Below are positions 35,938-45,111 of a stretch of 64,000 nucleotides of DNA, piece by piece (positions within the stretch are counted from its first letter, which is position 1; the number at the start of each line of letters is the position of its first letter). The stretch covers positions 620,001 to 684,000 of the forward strand of contig JALHQZ010000002.1 of the NCBI GenBank assembly GCA_022841705.1, read 5' to 3'. The translations under genes were made by a program, and so were the position numbers. Origin of the DNA: Pirellulales bacterium. GTDB lineage: Bacteria > Planctomycetota > Planctomycetia > Pirellulales > Lacipirellulaceae. The notes beneath the pieces are model-generated. The model had not been told where the DNA came from. It was given only the letters and a program-made list of their open reading frames with translations, and searched no databases.

Positions 35938-37149
35938 TCAGGCCGCTTCACGCTTCGTGACACTCGGCGGCAACCGCTTCAGAATATACTCGGCCGCCTT
36001 ACGCGACGCTCCCCCCTGCCCCACTTGCTCGCTCAGTTTGGCGAGTTGGGCCACAAGTTTCCGCCGCTGCGGTTCATTTTGGAGCCATTCGACGATATGC
36101 GACGCCACTTCCGCGGTCCGGTCTTCGCACGCCATGTATTCGGGCATCAGCACATGCGAATCGCGCGGATCGCGGCGGTCGTACACGCCAACTTCTTGCG
36201 GCAACAGTTCCGGCGTGGTGAGCAGGTTCACGAGTGTGATGTACCGCACCCGACGGAAAAAACCTTGCACCCAGTAGCCGAACTTGGATACGTGATAGAC
36301 GATCACCGTCGGCTTGTGATGGTAGAGAAGTTCCAACGAGACCGAACCCGAGACCGCAATGCAGCACGTTGCCGCTTCAATCAGCTCCGGCGTTCGGCCG
36401 ACATGCACTTCAATCGGCAAGCCGGGATGCCGGGCGATTGCCTCCTTGGCTAATTCCGCCTGCGAGGCCTTGAAACTCGCCACTGCGAACCGCACGTTCG
36501 GAACGCGCTGGCGGATCAGTTCGGCGCTCATGAGCTGCCGTGCGAAGTTGCTCTTCACCTCTTGCGTGCGTGAACCGGGCAGGATCGTCACCAAAGGTCC
36601 GGACTTTGACGTTTGTTCGGCGACAAAGTTTTGGTCGAGCTGTCGCGTGGCGAGCTCATCGAAGTACGGATGGCCCACATAAGTCGCTTGGCAACCGCGG
36701 TCGGCATACCATTTCGGTTCGAACGGCAACTTGCAGAGGACATGATCGACCAGCCGCTTCATCTTCTTCACGCGCCAACTTGCCCAGCCCCAGAGTTGGG
36801 GCGTGCCGTAGTAGAACACCGGAATGCCGTAGCGTTTGGCCTGCCGCGCGATCCACCAGTTGAAGCCGGGGTAATCGATCAGCACCACCGCATCGGGCTT
36901 CACATCGCGAAAGTACCGCCCCGCGCGCCGCATGTACGAGATGAACGTCGGCAGCGCGAGGAAGACTTGCAGGAGCCACATGATGGCATGCTTGGTGAGG
37001 TCCTCGTGCAGTTCGCACCCCGCCGCCGCCATCCGCGGCCCGCCATAGCCGACGAATTTCAAACCGGCTCGCCGCGAACTAAGTTCCCGAATCAAATTGG
37101 CGCCGTGCAAATCGCCACTCGGTTCGCCGACGGAGAAGAAGATGGTCAT
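35938..37149 (-). CDS. lpxB: Lipid-A-disaccharide synthase
   Basis: 403 residues, GT-B fold of family GT19. FSVGEPSGDLHGANLI at the N-terminus, FVGYGGPRMAAAGCE, DYPGFNWWIARQAK, YYGTPQLWGWASWRVKKM, GHPYFDE, VTILPGSRTQEVK, and SGSVSLELLYHHKPTVIVYHVSK are all LpxB landmarks. It condenses UDP-2,3-diacylglucosamine with lipid X at the inner membrane, showing that this organism makes lipid A and has an LPS outer membrane. It leads an operon with the M50 protease and SGNH genes. Confidence 0.96.
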   Translation of the reverse strand: MTIFFSVGEPSGDLHGANLIRELSSRRAGLKFVGYGGPRMAAAGCELHEDLTKHAIMWLLQVFLALPTFISYMRRAGRYFRDVKPDAVVLIDYPGFNWWIARQAKRYGIPVFYYGTPQLWGWASWRVKKMKRLVDHVLCKLPFEPKWYADRGCQATYVGHPYFDELATRQLDQNFVAEQTSKSGPLVTILPGSRTQEVKSNFARQLMSAELIRQRVPNVRFAVASFKASQAELAKEAIARHPGLPIEVHVGRTPELIEAATCCIAVSGSVSLELLYHHKPTVIVYHVSKFGYWVQGFFRRVRYITLVNLLTTPELLPQEVGVYDRRDPRDSHVLMPEYMACEDRTAEVASHIVEWLQNEPQRRKLVAQLAKLSEQVGQGGASRKAAEYILKRLPPSVTKREAA

Positions 37150-37329
37150 CGTGAGAATCGCCGGTGGTAGTTTAGGGAAGTTAGGTGGCAGAGTATGGCA
37201 GAAACCGTGAATGGAGTTAACGCCAAAAATTCGGGCCGTTAGCCGCGATGCATTGGGTAGCTAGGGTCGGCGAGTGAGCCGCCCCCAACCGAGGTTACCG
37301 CGCTGGGGCCGCGACCCCTGCCACCGCGA

Positions 37330-38682
37330 TTAACGGTCGCGCGGTTCCGGCAACCGAAACGTCAGCACACCGGCGATGAAGAGCGCCGTAGCGCCGACCG
37401 CAAAAACGGGTTCACAGCCGAAGCGGCGGACCAGCATTCCCACCAACGGAGAGCCGAAGATCACCGGCGCCGCCAGGCAAGTGCTGATGGCGCTGACATA
37501 GAGCGGGTGATGCTCGCGTTTGGAAAGTTCCAGCGTGTAGCTGACGAACAGCTTCATCGCCACGGGTGTGAGGCCCAGCAGCAGGAACACAATCCAAAAG
37601 TGTCGCGCTACTTCAACACGCGATTGCTGTGCGAGGTAAATTGCCAACAGCGGGGCGAGCATCGAACCGAAGACGCCCAGCCGCATCGCTGCCCGGTTGC
37701 CGAGGCGATCGGCCAGCGGGCCCAACAGCAAACTGAACGCCGCGGTGGCCGCGTTTTGCCAACAGACCCAGCTCAAAAGCGATTGCAGGTTAAAACCGCT
37801 ACCTTGCCGCGCGAGGGCTTGGTAGTGCGGGAACATCATGAAGGTGGCGCTGTAGAGCGCCGCGATGCGGGCGACGCGGCGGAAATCAGGCTCTTGGCGA
37901 TAGGCAGTTACGACAGCGGACAGCTTCTTCCACGGCGAAGTGCGTGGTTCGGAGAAGTCATCGGCTGATTCCACCGGAGCGAGGGCGATGAACCCGGCGA
38001 TCAAAAACGCCACGGCCGAGGCGGCGAAGATTCCGGTGAAGCCGGCTTCGGGCTCGGCGAGCCACGCGGGCATCAGCCACTGCGCGGCGACGATCGCCAG
38101 CGGGGCGCCGACGATGGTCCCCGCCATGAAAAGCCGGCCGTGCCAGTTGTGCTGGATAAGTTTGCCCTGCAGCGCGTACGCCGAGAGTTGGTGCATCCCG
38201 GTGAGGCAGAAGAAGATGCCGTAGCCAACCAGGAACAAATATGGCATCCACCAGTACGCGACGCCGGTTGCATCACGCCACCAGCCAGTCCACCAGACGA
38301 AGGCGAACACCGCAAACGGCGCCGCCATGCCGAAACTGCACCACGCCGTGGAGATTTTCTTGCGCGGCGACAACTTCAGCCGGCGCGCGTAGAGCAGTGG
38401 CGGCAAGCTGAAGCCGAGCCGATTGAGCACCATCAACCATCCGCGCAGCACCGGCCCGCCGCCGATGTAATCCATAAAGAACGGGATGATGATACTCTCG
38501 GTCTTGAAAATCCATCCGACCCGCAAGAGCACTTGGTGCAGCGATAGCCACAAAAAATTGGTGCGCTGCCGATTGGCGTTGGTAATGTCGTACTGATGAG
38601 GCGATGGTTCAGCGTCCACCGGCGCAGCCACGGCGGTAGGCGTGTACTCGTCAGCCGGTGGAGGATTCTCGCCGGGACTCAT
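37330..38682 (-). CDS. MFS transporter (12 TM)
   Basis: 450 residues. A Pro/Ala-rich cytosolic lead, then twelve hydrophobic segments. RRLKLSPRKKIS resembles the loop 2-3 basic motif; GPLADRLGNRAAMRLGVFG is the equivalent in the second half. FWIVFLLLGLTPVAMKLFVSYTLELSKREHHPLYVS is conserved in a group of planctomycete MFS proteins. No substrate can be assigned. ATG 38682 directly follows the TAG of the CYTH gene (TAGATG), so the two are translationally coupled. Confidence 0.85.
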   Translation of the reverse strand: MSPGENPPPADEYTPTAVAAPVDAEPSPHQYDITNANRQRTNFLWLSLHQVLLRVGWIFKTESIIIPFFMDYIGGGPVLRGWLMVLNRLGFSLPPLLYARRLKLSPRKKISTAWCSFGMAAPFAVFAFVWWTGWWRDATGVAYWWMPYLFLVGYGIFFCLTGMHQLSAYALQGKLIQHNWHGRLFMAGTIVGAPLAIVAAQWLMPAWLAEPEAGFTGIFAASAVAFLIAGFIALAPVESADDFSEPRTSPWKKLSAVVTAYRQEPDFRRVARIAALYSATFMMFPHYQALARQGSGFNLQSLLSWVCWQNAATAAFSLLLGPLADRLGNRAAMRLGVFGSMLAPLLAIYLAQQSRVEVARHFWIVFLLLGLTPVAMKLFVSYTLELSKREHHPLYVSAISTCLAAPVIFGSPLVGMLVRRFGCEPVFAVGATALFIAGVLTFRLPEPRDR

Positions 38683-39243
38683 CTAAGCTCCGCCGCGATG
38701 CTCAAGCAGCAGTTCCAGGTAGCTGCGGCGTTCGGAGTCGCGGAGTTCTAGCTCGCGGGCGACGTTGGCGATTGCGAGGCGAGCCAAAATCACCTGCGGT
38801 TCTTCAGCGACGATTTCGATTTCGACGAAGTGGCCGAGCTCTTCGACGAAGTCGATGCAGACTTGCACGCGCCACGCGCCTTGCATCAGCGCGAAGCAGC
38901 GGCGGCGCTTCACGACTTCGGTAACCGGTTTGAAGCCGAGGGCGATGATAAGCTCGCGCATCCGCTTGGCGCCGGGGTCGTGCAGCGAGAGGGGCACTTC
39001 CAGTTCTTGGCGAGTTTTGGTGACCGAATCAAGTCGCGGGCCTTTGTAGGTGAAGTGCGAAACATCACCCACGGTGCGGATGCGGAACGCTTCATCGGTA
39101 GCCGCGAAGTCTCGACTGGGGTGGGCGAAGTACGTGTCGACTTGGTGAATCGTCTCCCCCGCCGTCGCGCCGAACGCCGTCAGCCGATTGACGAGCGCGT
39201 CAACATCGGTCACGCGGAACTTGAGTTCGACTTCGATGGGCAT
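38683..39243 (-). CDS. CYTH-domain protein (class IV adenylate cyclase/thiamine-triphosphatase fold)
   Basis: 186 residues. PIEVELKFRV is the ExExK signature of the CYTH triphosphate tunnel; DTYF, DEAFRIRTV, FTYKGPR, TRQELEVPL, RRCFALMQGAWRVQVCIDFVEELGHFVEIE follow in canonical order, giving the alternating Glu/Lys/Arg tunnel residues. Members act as CyaB-type adenylate cyclase, triphosphatase or polyphosphate hydrolase; which one cannot be told. Coupled with the MFS gene downstream. Confidence 0.88.
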   Translation of the reverse strand: MPIEVELKFRVTDVDALVNRLTAFGATAGETIHQVDTYFAHPSRDFAATDEAFRIRTVGDVSHFTYKGPRLDSVTKTRQELEVPLSLHDPGAKRMRELIIALGFKPVTEVVKRRRCFALMQGAWRVQVCIDFVEELGHFVEIEIVAEEPQVILARLAIANVARELELRDSERRSYLELLLEHRGGA

Positions 39244-39311
39244 GCGGTTTGCGGGATGAAGTTTTTTGAACGCGAATGAAACAAATTAGCGCGAATTGGA
39301 ACGTGATGGCA

Positions 39312-39384
39312 TTAGCCGCGACGCGCTTGCGGAGCGCGGGGGTGGTTTTGTTTTCAAAGCGCTCCGCTAGCGCGTCGCGGCTAA
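39312..39384. repeat. TTAGCCGCGACGC-family hairpin at the pyrophosphorylase 3' end
   Basis: Arms 39312-39337 and 39359-39384, 26 nt, two mismatches. The complement of the CTA at 39381-39383 is the TAG stop of the following minus-strand gene, so the stop codon lies in the repeat. Confidence 0.8.
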
Positions 39385-40790
39385 CGCAGATACCTGTCCC
39401 CACCAAACTGTTCGCCCGGTTTTACACGCTGTTTCACTTGTTCGGCGTCGAGGGCATAGAGGGGGCTGATTTCGACGCGGGAGCCATCGGCGACCGAAGC
39501 ACCGACGGCGCGGAGCCAAGCGGCGTGTTGAGCGAGGAGGAACTGGTGGACGTACGCTTCGGTATCTTTTGGGGCGCCGGGGGCGTTTTTGAGGGGGGCG
39601 AAGACTTCGGCTTCGGCGAACTCCACCACCAGCGGGTTCTTAGCTTGGGGCAGCAGGTCGAAGATGAAGCGTTCGAACTTCAGCGCGTTGGGCTCCGCGG
39701 GGTTCACCATCTTGCCGTCGCCGCCGACGTGCGGGACTTTCTTACGGGCGATGTGAAACGGCAGCGCGTCCTTCAGCGACAGCATTCTTTCGAGGAACGC
39801 TACGCCGAACATGTGGACCGCGATGCTGCCGGCCCAGAATTTCAGGCCGCCCGTGGCGTCGCGCTGTTCGGCCACATCCCGGGGAAAGTCGCTGTACTCG
39901 ATGATGCTCGCCTTGCCATCGATCATCGCGAAGTTGCCGAGCTTATCCATCGGCTCTTGCTTGGCGACCGCCATCGAGGTGAGCTCCGATTCGGCGAGCA
40001 GGTGATAGCCGATGAACTCTGGATCGCCGATCGGCACGAGGGGGTTGTCGACTTGCAGATAGAACAAATGCTTCACGCCGCGACGGCGCATGTGGTCGAT
40101 AGCGCCACTCTTGGCGAGTGCGGCGACCATGCCACCGTGGCCATCGGGGCTTTCGAACAGCGCGCCGCGCGATTCCAAGAGCAACTTACCAGTGGCGGCG
40201 TCGACGGCGGGCATCGTCCCTTGGCAGAATGGCACGAGATCGTCTTCCGCTAACCCGAAGCGGTTGTGCTTTGCGAGGAAGTCGAGTTGTTCCTCATGCG
40301 TAAGGGGGCTGGTCATCAAGTACAGCGGCGTCGCCTTATAAGTGCGACTCAGCGCGACGACCTTCTCGCAGTGGATTTGCAGCAGCGTTGCTTTCGAGAC
40401 GGGACCAATTGGGTACATCCCTTTCGGATGTTCGAACCCCAGCCGACTCCCCTGCCCTCCCGCGACCAGCACGATGCCAATCTCACCCGCGGCGAGCGCG
40501 TGCTTGCCGCGCGCGATGGCCGCCGCGCGAGTGAACCCCAACTTGCCGCCGGTGGTTGACTCCCGATCCGCGATGCGCACCGCGGGTGCCGGTTCCGCGC
40601 GGCGCGAGACCTCGACCCAATCCACGTGTTGCTGCTCGCCAGCAAATAATCTGGCGAGCAGCGGCAGATCAAGGGCCAGCACCTGCTCGGCCAGCCGCTT
40701 CTGCCCGGCAGGAGACAAATCGTCCCAAAAGCGCAACACGTGCTGCTGCTGAAACGGGGCAAGTCGGCCGACGAGATCGTTCTTCTGCAT
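39381..40790 (-). CDS. UDP-sugar pyrophosphorylase, UAP1/AGX-like (UDPGP family)
   Basis: 469 residues. LVAGGQGSRLGFEHPKGMYPIG is the nucleotidyltransferase signature in the eukaryote-like UDP-GlcNAc pyrophosphorylase form; MTSPLTHEEQ, PFCQGTMPAVD, SPDGHGGMVAAL, LQVDNPLVPIGDPEFIGYH and a C-terminal GAPKDTEAYV follow in order. It makes UDP-GlcNAc or UDP-Glc from the sugar phosphate and UTP. Bacterial UAP1-type enzymes of this length occur in planctomycetes beside or instead of GlmU. The stop codon comes from a hairpin repeat. Confidence 0.9.
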   Translation of the reverse strand: MQKNDLVGRLAPFQQQHVLRFWDDLSPAGQKRLAEQVLALDLPLLARLFAGEQQHVDWVEVSRRAEPAPAVRIADRESTTGGKLGFTRAAAIARGKHALAAGEIGIVLVAGGQGSRLGFEHPKGMYPIGPVSKATLLQIHCEKVVALSRTYKATPLYLMTSPLTHEEQLDFLAKHNRFGLAEDDLVPFCQGTMPAVDAATGKLLLESRGALFESPDGHGGMVAALAKSGAIDHMRRRGVKHLFYLQVDNPLVPIGDPEFIGYHLLAESELTSMAVAKQEPMDKLGNFAMIDGKASIIEYSDFPRDVAEQRDATGGLKFWAGSIAVHMFGVAFLERMLSLKDALPFHIARKKVPHVGGDGKMVNPAEPNALKFERFIFDLLPQAKNPLVVEFAEAEVFAPLKNAPGAPKDTEAYVHQFLLAQHAAWLRAVGASVADGSRVEISPLYALDAEQVKQRVKPGEQFGGDRYLR

Positions 40791-40858
40791 CGCGAGGGGG
40801 CATCCAAAAAGTGTATGTGAATTGCCTGATTATCCGCTGCTAAGGACGCAGTGTCCAT

Positions 40859-41023
40859 GTACGACGGGCTTCTCAGCCCGTCGGGGATTGTCGATGGGCT
40901 TCTCAGCCAGTCGTGCCGTACGCTGTACGATGGTTTTTCAGCCTGCCGCGAGGTGGGTACCAGCGCCTCGTCGGCCTAAAAGCCCATCGTACGGTCCCGA
41001 CGGGCTGAGAAGCCGGTCGTACG
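40859..41023. repeat. Nested cruciform-like repeat upstream of metK
   Basis: Outer arms about 40859-40887 and 40996-41023 (core GACGGGCTTCTCAGCC), second arms about 40925-40943 and 40973-40992, and a central stem around GTGGGTACCAGCGC (40953-40966). The central 14-mer recurs at 53450-53463 in a repeat of the same nested plan. It fills most of the 330-bp gap before metK, leaving a leader with TATACT at 41060-41065. Confidence 0.7.
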
Positions 41024-41122
41024 TGGTTGGAAACCCTGGCGACCCTCGGGGCTACTATTTATACTAGCGATTCCCTTAGCGGCCCCCCGGCTGCGTACTC
41101 TACACCTTTAGGAGATGGTTCC

Positions 41123-42376
41123 GTGGCGTCTGGCAATTATCTGTTTACGAGCGAATCGGTCAGCATGGGCCACCCCGACAAGGTTTCGGATCAAATCTCC
41201 GACGCCTTGGTCGACGCCATCTTCGCGGAAGAAGCCAAGAATGGCGGCGATGTGAAGAACGTCCGCTGCGCCATTGAAACGCTCTGCACCACGGGCCAAG
41301 TGGTCGTCGCCGGCGAAGTGCGGACCAGCGCGTATGTGGACGTGCAAGAAATCGTCCGCCAGACGATCAAGGACATCGGCTACTATCACCAAGACATTGG
41401 ATTCAGCTACGACAGTTGCGGCGTGCTGAACGCGATTCATTCGCAAAGCGCGGACATCGCGCGTGGCGTGGACTTCGCGCGGGATGCGGGTTCCGAATCG
41501 GAAGCGGCCGAAGAAGGCGCCGGCGACCAAGGCCTGATGTTTGGCTTCGCCTGCCGCGAGACCGAAGATCTGATGCCGCTGCCGATTTGGCTGAGCCACC
41601 GCATCATGGAGAAGCAAGCCGAGTTGCGGGCCAACGGATCAATCAAGTGGCTGCGACCCGACGCGAAGAGCCAAGTCACCGTCGAGTACGACGAGAACGA
41701 TCAACCGATCCGCGTGCAAACGATCGTCCTCAGCACGCAGCACGGCGTCGAAGCGCTCAAAGGCGATGTGATGAGCAAGGCGGCCCAAGAAGAGTTGATT
41801 GAAAAGGTGATCAAGCCCTGCATCCCCGCCGAGTACCTGCACGCCGGCATTAAGTATCACGTGAACCCCACGGGCCGCTTCGTCATCGGCGGTCCGCACG
41901 GTGACACGGGGCTCACTGGCCGGAAGATTATCGTCGACACCTACGGCGGCCGCGGTCGCCACGGCGGCGGCGCCTTCAGCGGCAAGGACCCCTCGAAGGT
42001 GGACCGCAGCGCCGCCTACATGGCCCGCTACGTGGCGAAGAACATCGTCGCCGCCGGCCTAGCCGATGAAGCCGAAGTGCAACTGGCCTACGCGATCGGC
42101 ATTGCGAAGCCGGTAAGCGTGTCGGTCAACACCAACGGCACCAGCAAGATTTCGGAAGCCGAGATCAGCCAACTGGTGCAGGAACACTTCCCGCTCACCC
42201 CGCGCGGGATCATTAACCACCTGCAACTGCTGAAGCCGATCTTCCTTCCCACGGCTCGCCACGGCCACTTCGGCCGCAAGCCGAACGAAGGAGTCGCCGG
42301 GAGCTTCACGTGGGAAAAGACCGACGTCGCCGCGAAACTTGCCAAAGCCGCGGGCGCCGCGCTGGCCGCAACGTAA
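41123..42376 (+). CDS. metK: S-adenosylmethionine synthetase
   Basis: 417 residues from GTG 41123, chosen because GGAG (41111-41114) lies 8 nt upstream and [24 protein letters not shown] starts the domain. GHPDK binds ATP phosphate; [19 protein letters not shown] (P-loop-like) and [28 protein letters not shown] (the Gly-rich GGGAFSGKD loop) are diagnostic. It makes SAM from Met and ATP. A hairpin repeat follows the gene. Confidence 0.97.
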   Translation: MASGNYLFTSESVSMGHPDKVSDQISDALVDAIFAEEAKNGGDVKNVRCAIETLCTTGQVVVAGEVRTSAYVDVQEIVRQTIKDIGYYHQDIGFSYDSCGVLNAIHSQSADIARGVDFARDAGSESEAAEEGAGDQGLMFGFACRETEDLMPLPIWLSHRIMEKQAELRANGSIKWLRPDAKSQVTVEYDENDQPIRVQTIVLSTQHGVEALKGDVMSKAAQEELIEKVIKPCIPAEYLHAGIKYHVNPTGRFVIGGPHGDTGLTGRKIIVDTYGGRGRHGGGAFSGKDPSKVDRSAAYMARYVAKNIVAAGLADEAEVQLAYAIGIAKPVSVSVNTNGTSKISEAEISQLVQEHFPLTPRGIINHLQLLKPIFLPTARHGHFGRKPNEGVAGSFTWEKTDVAAKLAKAAGAALAAT

Positions 42377-42385
42377 GGAGGATTT

Positions 42386-42521
42386 ACCACAGAGAGCACA
42401 GAGGACACAGAGGAGGGAAGAAGAGAGAGCGAACCACGCAAACCAATTGCGATTGGTGTGAGGTTCTCGTTTCTCCTTTTTTCTTCTCTTCTTCCTCTGT
42501 GCTCTCTGTGTCCTCTGTGGT
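42386..42521. repeat. CACAGAGGACACAGAG inverted repeat between metK and ispF
   Basis: Arms about 42386-42426 and 42482-42521, purine-rich on the left and pyrimidine-rich on the right, imperfect. The right arm ends 5 bp before the ispF start codon, so it forms most of the ispF leader. Confidence 0.75.
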
Positions 42522-42526
42522 GAAAA

Positions 42527-43006
42527 ATGTTAAGAATCGGTCTCGGTGAAGATTCGCACCGCACGCAGCCGGGAGGGCCGCTGCGGATCGGCGGGGTAAA
42601 TGTACCCCACGATCATTCGCTTGTGGGGCATAGCGATGCCGATGTGCTGCTGCACGCGGTGACCGATGCGCTCTTAGGCGCTGCGGGGCTCACCGATATC
42701 GGCCGGCTGTTTCCGAACACCGACCCGGCCAACCGCGGCCGTGACTCGGCCGACTTCCTGCGGCTCGCGTACGCCCAGGTGCAAGCAGCGGGTTTTGAAC
42801 TGGTAAACCTCGACTGCGTGGTCGCCGCCGAACGGCCGAGGCTTGCGCCGCACAACGACGTCATTCGCCAGCGCATCGCCGAGATTCTGGGGGTGAGCCC
42901 CACGCAAATCGGCCTAAAAGCGAAAACCGGCGAAGGGGTCGGCCCGGTGGGGCGTGGTGAATCGATCGAAGCCCGCTGCGTGGCGCTGGTAACCAAAGGC
43001 CAATAG
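42527..43006 (+). CDS. ispF: 2-C-methyl-D-erythritol 2,4-cyclodiphosphate synthase
   Basis: 159 residues, usual length. GLGEDSHR, the DxH zinc pair (in EDSHR), VGHSDADVLLHAVTDALLGAAGLTDIG, FPNTDPANRGRDSADFL, AERPRLAPH and KAKTGEGVGPVGRGESIEARCVAL are canonical. It is the fifth step of the MEP isoprenoid pathway. The SD is weak (GGTGAAAA), and the upstream DNA is the arm of a hairpin. Its TAG stop lies in the following hairpin. Confidence 0.96.
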   Translation: MLRIGLGEDSHRTQPGGPLRIGGVNVPHDHSLVGHSDADVLLHAVTDALLGAAGLTDIGRLFPNTDPANRGRDSADFLRLAYAQVQAAGFELVNLDCVVAAERPRLAPHNDVIRQRIAEILGVSPTQIGLKAKTGEGVGPVGRGESIEARCVALVTKGQ

Positions 43007-43110
43007 CCGGCGAGCTACGCTCGGCGGTGTTCGGGCCGCAAGTTTCCTCCAGTCGTAACGCGACTCACGACGCTGAACGTCACTCCGCCGACCGTAAGTC
43101 GCCGGCTATT
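43002..43110. repeat. AATAGCCGG-family hairpin at the ispF 3' end
   Basis: Arms 43002-43027 and 43085-43110, a few mismatches. TAG (43004-43006) is the ispF stop codon. Related to 31752-31850. Confidence 0.8.
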
Positions 43111-43189
43111 TTCTGCTTGCAAATGGCGCGTTGATCTTCCCAAAAACCGCCTAATCGGTTTATCTTGCCAGTTTCTGCTTCGCGCAAAC

Positions 43190-43214
43190 GCGCTCCGCTT
43201 TCGCGTCGCGGCTA
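43190..43214. repeat. Single arm of the TTAGCCGCGACGC element, upstream of cysS
   Basis: GCGCTCCGCTTTCGCGTCGC followed by GGCTAA, the right-hand arm type only. Its partner-like arm lies on the far side of cysS at 44961-44989. Confidence 0.7.
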
Positions 43215-43275
43215 AACGTGATTCCGCATTCCCCGTTTTCCTCCCGGCAACTCGGCCGCATTCCGCATTTGAAAA

Positions 43276-44958
43276 ATGTCCGCTCACCCGACGCTGCAAA
43301 TTTACAACACGCTCACCCGCACCAAGGAGCCGTTCCGCACGGTCGCGGCCGGCAAGGTGGGGATCTACCTCTGCGGGCCGACGGTCTACGACAAGGCGCA
43401 CATTGGGCACATGGTGGGGCCGGTGATTTTCGATTGCATCACGCGGTACCTCACCTACTGCGGGTACGACGTGAACTGGGTCGTGAACATTACCGATGTC
43501 GACGACAAGCTCATCAACAAAGCCAACGAGCGCGGCATCACCATGCTCGATGTGGCCGAGGAGAACATCAAGGACTATCGCGATAACTTGGCGGCGCTCG
43601 GGGTGGATCAAATCTCGCACTTCCCCCGCGCGACCGACTGCATGGACGAGATTATCGCGTTCATCGCGCAGCTCATCGAGCGCGGCTTTGCTTACGCCTC
43701 GGAGGGCGATGTCTACTTCGATGTGCTCAAGGACGAAGCGTACGGCAAACTTTCGAACCGCAGCGTGGCGGAGACGCTGGGCGACGGCGGCGATCAAGCG
43801 GCCCGCAAGCGCAGCCCCGCGGATTTTGCGTTATGGAAGAGCGCGAAGCCGGGCGAGCCGAGTTGGGAGAGCCCGTGGGGGCCGGGCCGACCGGGGTGGC
43901 ACATCGAGTGCTCGGCGATGAGCAAGAAACTGCTCGGCGAAACGTTCGACATTCATGGCGGCGGACTCGACCTCGTCTTCCCTCACCACGAAAACGAAAT
44001 CGCCCAAAGCGAATGTTGCCACGCGGCGCCGATGGTCACTTACTGGGCGCACAATGGGTTGCTGCGGCGCGACCCCAGCGCAGGCAAAATCGGCGGCAAG
44101 AGCGAACGCGATGCCGGAGCGGACGACGGCGGCGGCGGCAAGATGAGCCGCTCGAAAGGCGCCGGCGGGCTGGCCGACCTCATCAAGAAACAAGGGGGCG
44201 AGCGAATTCGCTTCTTCCTGCTGCGCACGCATTACCGCAGCACCGTGCTGTTCAGCGAACCGGCCATCGAAGAAGCGGGCATCGGCCTCGACAGTTTCCA
44301 CCGCCTGTTCAAGCGCTACACCCGCGTCACCGGCAAAGACTTCTACGCCATCAAGCCGCCGACGAAGCGCGGCGCCGCGGCTCGCGGCTTAGCCACCCCG
44401 TCTTACGAGAAATTCCTCGCCGCGATGGACGATGACTTCAACACCGGCGGCGCCATCGGCGAACTGTTTGAACTCGCCCGCCTTGCCAACAAATACTGCG
44501 ACGATCACGACCTCGAAAACGCCGGCAAAACCAATACCGCCGCCGTCGCCGAGTTCACCACGCTCCTCACCACGCTTAAAGAGCTGTCGAACATTCTCGG
44601 CATCTTCACCACCGCCCCGGCCGCGTCCGGCGGCGGCGAGCTCCTCTCGCAAGTGATGCAGGTGGTGATCGACCTGCGGGCCGAAAGCCGGGCGAAGAAA
44701 AACTTCGCCGTCTCGGACGCCATCCGCGACGCCCTCAAGCCGCTGGCCATCGCCATCGAAGACCGCGCCGGCGGCGCCGAGTGGACCGGCGGCGGTGATG
44801 GAGCGGTCGATGGCGTGATGCAACTCCTCATCAACCTCCGCGCCACCAGCCGCCAAAGTAAAGACTTCGCCACCGCCGACGCCGTCCGCAACCGTTTGGC
44901 CGCCATCGGCGTAACGCTCGAAGACCGCGCCGGCGGCACCGAATGGACGAAAGCGTGA
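43276..44958 (+). CDS. cysS: Cysteinyl-tRNA synthetase with duplicated C-terminal motif
   Basis: 560 residues, longer than E. coli CysS (~461). HIGH signature as KAHIGHMVG, zinc site CGPTVYD, ECSAMS and HHENEIAQSE, KMSKS as KMSRSKG (preceded by an Asp/Gly insertion). The C-terminus has two copies of about 46 residues: IDLRAESRAKKNFAVSDAIR ... EDRAGGAEW (~463-508) and INLRATSRQSKDFATADAVR ... EDRAGGTEW (~515-560). It charges tRNA-Cys. The gene is flanked on both sides by single arms of one hairpin element. Confidence 0.95.
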   Translation: MSAHPTLQIYNTLTRTKEPFRTVAAGKVGIYLCGPTVYDKAHIGHMVGPVIFDCITRYLTYCGYDVNWVVNITDVDDKLINKANERGITMLDVAEENIKDYRDNLAALGVDQISHFPRATDCMDEIIAFIAQLIERGFAYASEGDVYFDVLKDEAYGKLSNRSVAETLGDGGDQAARKRSPADFALWKSAKPGEPSWESPWGPGRPGWHIECSAMSKKLLGETFDIHGGGLDLVFPHHENEIAQSECCHAAPMVTYWAHNGLLRRDPSAGKIGGKSERDAGADDGGGGKMSRSKGAGGLADLIKKQGGERIRFFLLRTHYRSTVLFSEPAIEEAGIGLDSFHRLFKRYTRVTGKDFYAIKPPTKRGAAARGLATPSYEKFLAAMDDDFNTGGAIGELFELARLANKYCDDHDLENAGKTNTAAVAEFTTLLTTLKELSNILGIFTTAPAASGGGELLSQVMQVVIDLRAESRAKKNFAVSDAIRDALKPLAIAIEDRAGGAEWTGGGDGAVDGVMQLLINLRATSRQSKDFATADAVRNRLAAIGVTLEDRAGGTEWTKA

Positions 44959-44960
44959 GG

Positions 44961-44989
44961 CGTTAGCCGCGACGCGATAGCGGAGCGCG
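44961..44989. repeat. Single arm of the TTAGCCGCGACGC element, downstream of cysS
   Basis: GCGTTAGCCGCGACGCGATA followed by GCGGAGCGC, the left-hand arm type, 3 bp after the cysS stop; inverted relative to 43190-43214. Confidence 0.7.
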
Positions 44990-45024
44990 TTTGGCGCCAA
45001 ACACAAACTTTAAGTAGAAAAAAC

Positions 45025-45089
45025 GGAACACTAATCGCCACTAATGACCACTAATCAGATTAGTGTCAATTAGCGCTGATTAGTGTTCC
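45025..45089. repeat. ACTAATCnnCACTAATG inverted repeat
   Basis: Arms 45025-45056 and 45058-45089, 32 nt, about five mismatches, practically no loop: built of CACTAATC units. It lies 22 bp before the first RFSLRTLF gene and could act as a leader structure or promoter-proximal terminator. Confidence 0.65.
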
Positions 45090-45111
45090 TTCCCTTGCGG
45101 AGTTATCGAGT

